Positions 63,161 to 64,000 of a stretch of 64,000 bases of DNA are shown here, in pieces (positions within the stretch are counted from its first letter, which is position 1; each line of letters starts with the position of its first letter). The translations under genes and the position numbers were made by a program. The DNA is from Sinohyriopsis cumingii (taxonomy: Eukaryota; Mollusca; Bivalvia; Unionida; Unionidae). The stretch spans positions 62,397,719 through 62,461,718 of the forward strand of contig CM068835.1 of assembly GCA_028554795.2 (NCBI GenBank). Reading direction: 5' to 3'. The notes beneath the pieces were generated by a model, which saw only the letters and a program-made list of their open reading frames with translations, was not told where the DNA came from and made no database searches.

Positions 63161-64000
63161 AATTAGTCCAAAATCTGGTTGGTGTTACAAGTCTATGCTC
63201 TTAAAACAAGTAACAAAAAGAGTGAAAATCAGCAACTTTGTAAAATTCAACAAATAATTTCTTTGCCTTGAATGCAAAGCGAAAATTGAAAAAGAACTTA
63301 CGGTATTACAAATTAAATCCAGAATAATCATAATTATAGACACAAGTCCTAATAATTTAAAATTCTGAATAAACTTAGAAATCCAAATTAAGGTCATGTT
63401 GAAGGAGTTGCTGTGTCTGTGATGACCTGTATCATTCTGATGTGCCAACAGTCTTTTATTAAAACATTAATAAAATTCCAGGTTTTAATTCACTGCACAT
63501 ACTAATGAATGTCTCTATCCAAGAATATTATTTTGTGTGAGCACTCTGCATTTCCAGAGAAAAGAATCATTGAATTAAATAATTTGAAGAAATAAATTCC
63601 AAAATAATGATGGATACAACAGTAATACAAAATTATCATTTGGCACGAGTGAATAATCTTTCTACTTGACCTCGGTTCACAATTAAATGGGGAAAAACAT
63701 ATGCAAAATGACCTTCTATAAAGTTCTGAATGATTACAAAATAAAATGGTGTTTATTATTAGAAAGTCTGTTACTAAAATTATAATACATAACCTGGACA
63801 TTATCAGGTAAATTGTTGGGGAATGCGAATAACATAGACCTAGACCCAAATAAACATATTTGCTTATATTAATAATGATCCTGATAATAACCCATGCATT
63901 TAGAGAATATTTTACTACATATTAGTTGTTTACATAATAAAATAAAAACATAAAACAATTAAGGTCAAATAGAAAATAAACTTGATTTTGGACAAGGTTA
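63161..64000. other. AT-rich DNA, no gene recognised
   Basis: Minus-strand ORFs of 87 and 115 codons are hydrophobic and AT-driven, with no family resemblance. Confidence 0.45.

Noticed and set aside
63502-63849. 115-residue hydrophobic minus ORF
   Set aside because: AT-driven composition, no motif, and no splice or promoter evidence.

Overview
This is animal nuclear DNA with no intact host gene that I can recognise. It is AT-rich and dense in long (TA)n arrays. It is filled with decayed transposable elements of clearly eukaryotic type: L2/CR1-type LINEs, Gypsy LTR elements, a Polinton (Maverick) polymerase, a Mutator-like element, a GIN/Ginger-type integrase pseudogene, and tRNA-derived SINEs. 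The SINE with a TGGCGTTAAACCCCACAACAACA-type end and the other tRNA SINEs look most like those of molluscs, possibly a gastropod. That placement is inference from pattern memory, not a search result. Almost every ATG-started ORF here is chance, or low-complexity reading through (TA)n, (ATT)n or CTCT tracts.

Left and centre (1-42 kb): a large, diverged inverted duplication dominates. About 2.9-6.29 kb is repeated in reverse at 30.4-36.15 kb, and the right arm carries about 2 kb extra made of a diverged tandem array. Two further blocks (1-700 and 2265-2905) also recur inverted, at 37.0-37.7 kb and 39.4-40.35 kb, but in swapped order. Between the arms lie a Gypsy integrase tail (10.8-11.3 kb), a ruined Polinton DNA polymerase B (15.36-16.87 kb, minus strand), an LTR-like piece (21.5-21.75 kb), and an unrecognised decayed coding-like zone (25.4-28.8 kb). 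Just right of the arms, 40.8-41.2 kb (minus) carries small-subunit rRNA core motifs and is best read as a nuclear insertion of mitochondrial 12S rRNA.

Right (42-64 kb): a near full-length but broken L2-like LINE (42.45-44.83 kb) abuts a second copy (44.83-47.1 kb) that ends in the family's typical GTAAAGCGCTTAGAGC / (ATT)n tail. A third copy at 52.12-53.88 kb is about 99% identical to the second, starts at the same internal base and shares its disabling mutations. Between them lie a 798-bp Mutator-like element with about 30-bp or longer inverted ends and a transposase C-terminus (49.20-50.00 kb), and an integrase pseudogene (50.15-51.78 kb). That pseudogene has a consensus GTAAGT...TTTTAACAG intron filled with about 740 bp of polypyrimidine. 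Further right are short tandem repeats, a 223-bp hairpin-ended element (57.86-58.08 kb), a Gypsy remnant with protease, integrase and LTR on the minus strand (60.0-61.6 kb), and another LINE RT fragment (62.87-63.16 kb).

The elements do not act together as a pathway. The window reads as a graveyard of mobile DNA in which duplication, microsatellite expansion and element decay explain most of the visible structure.
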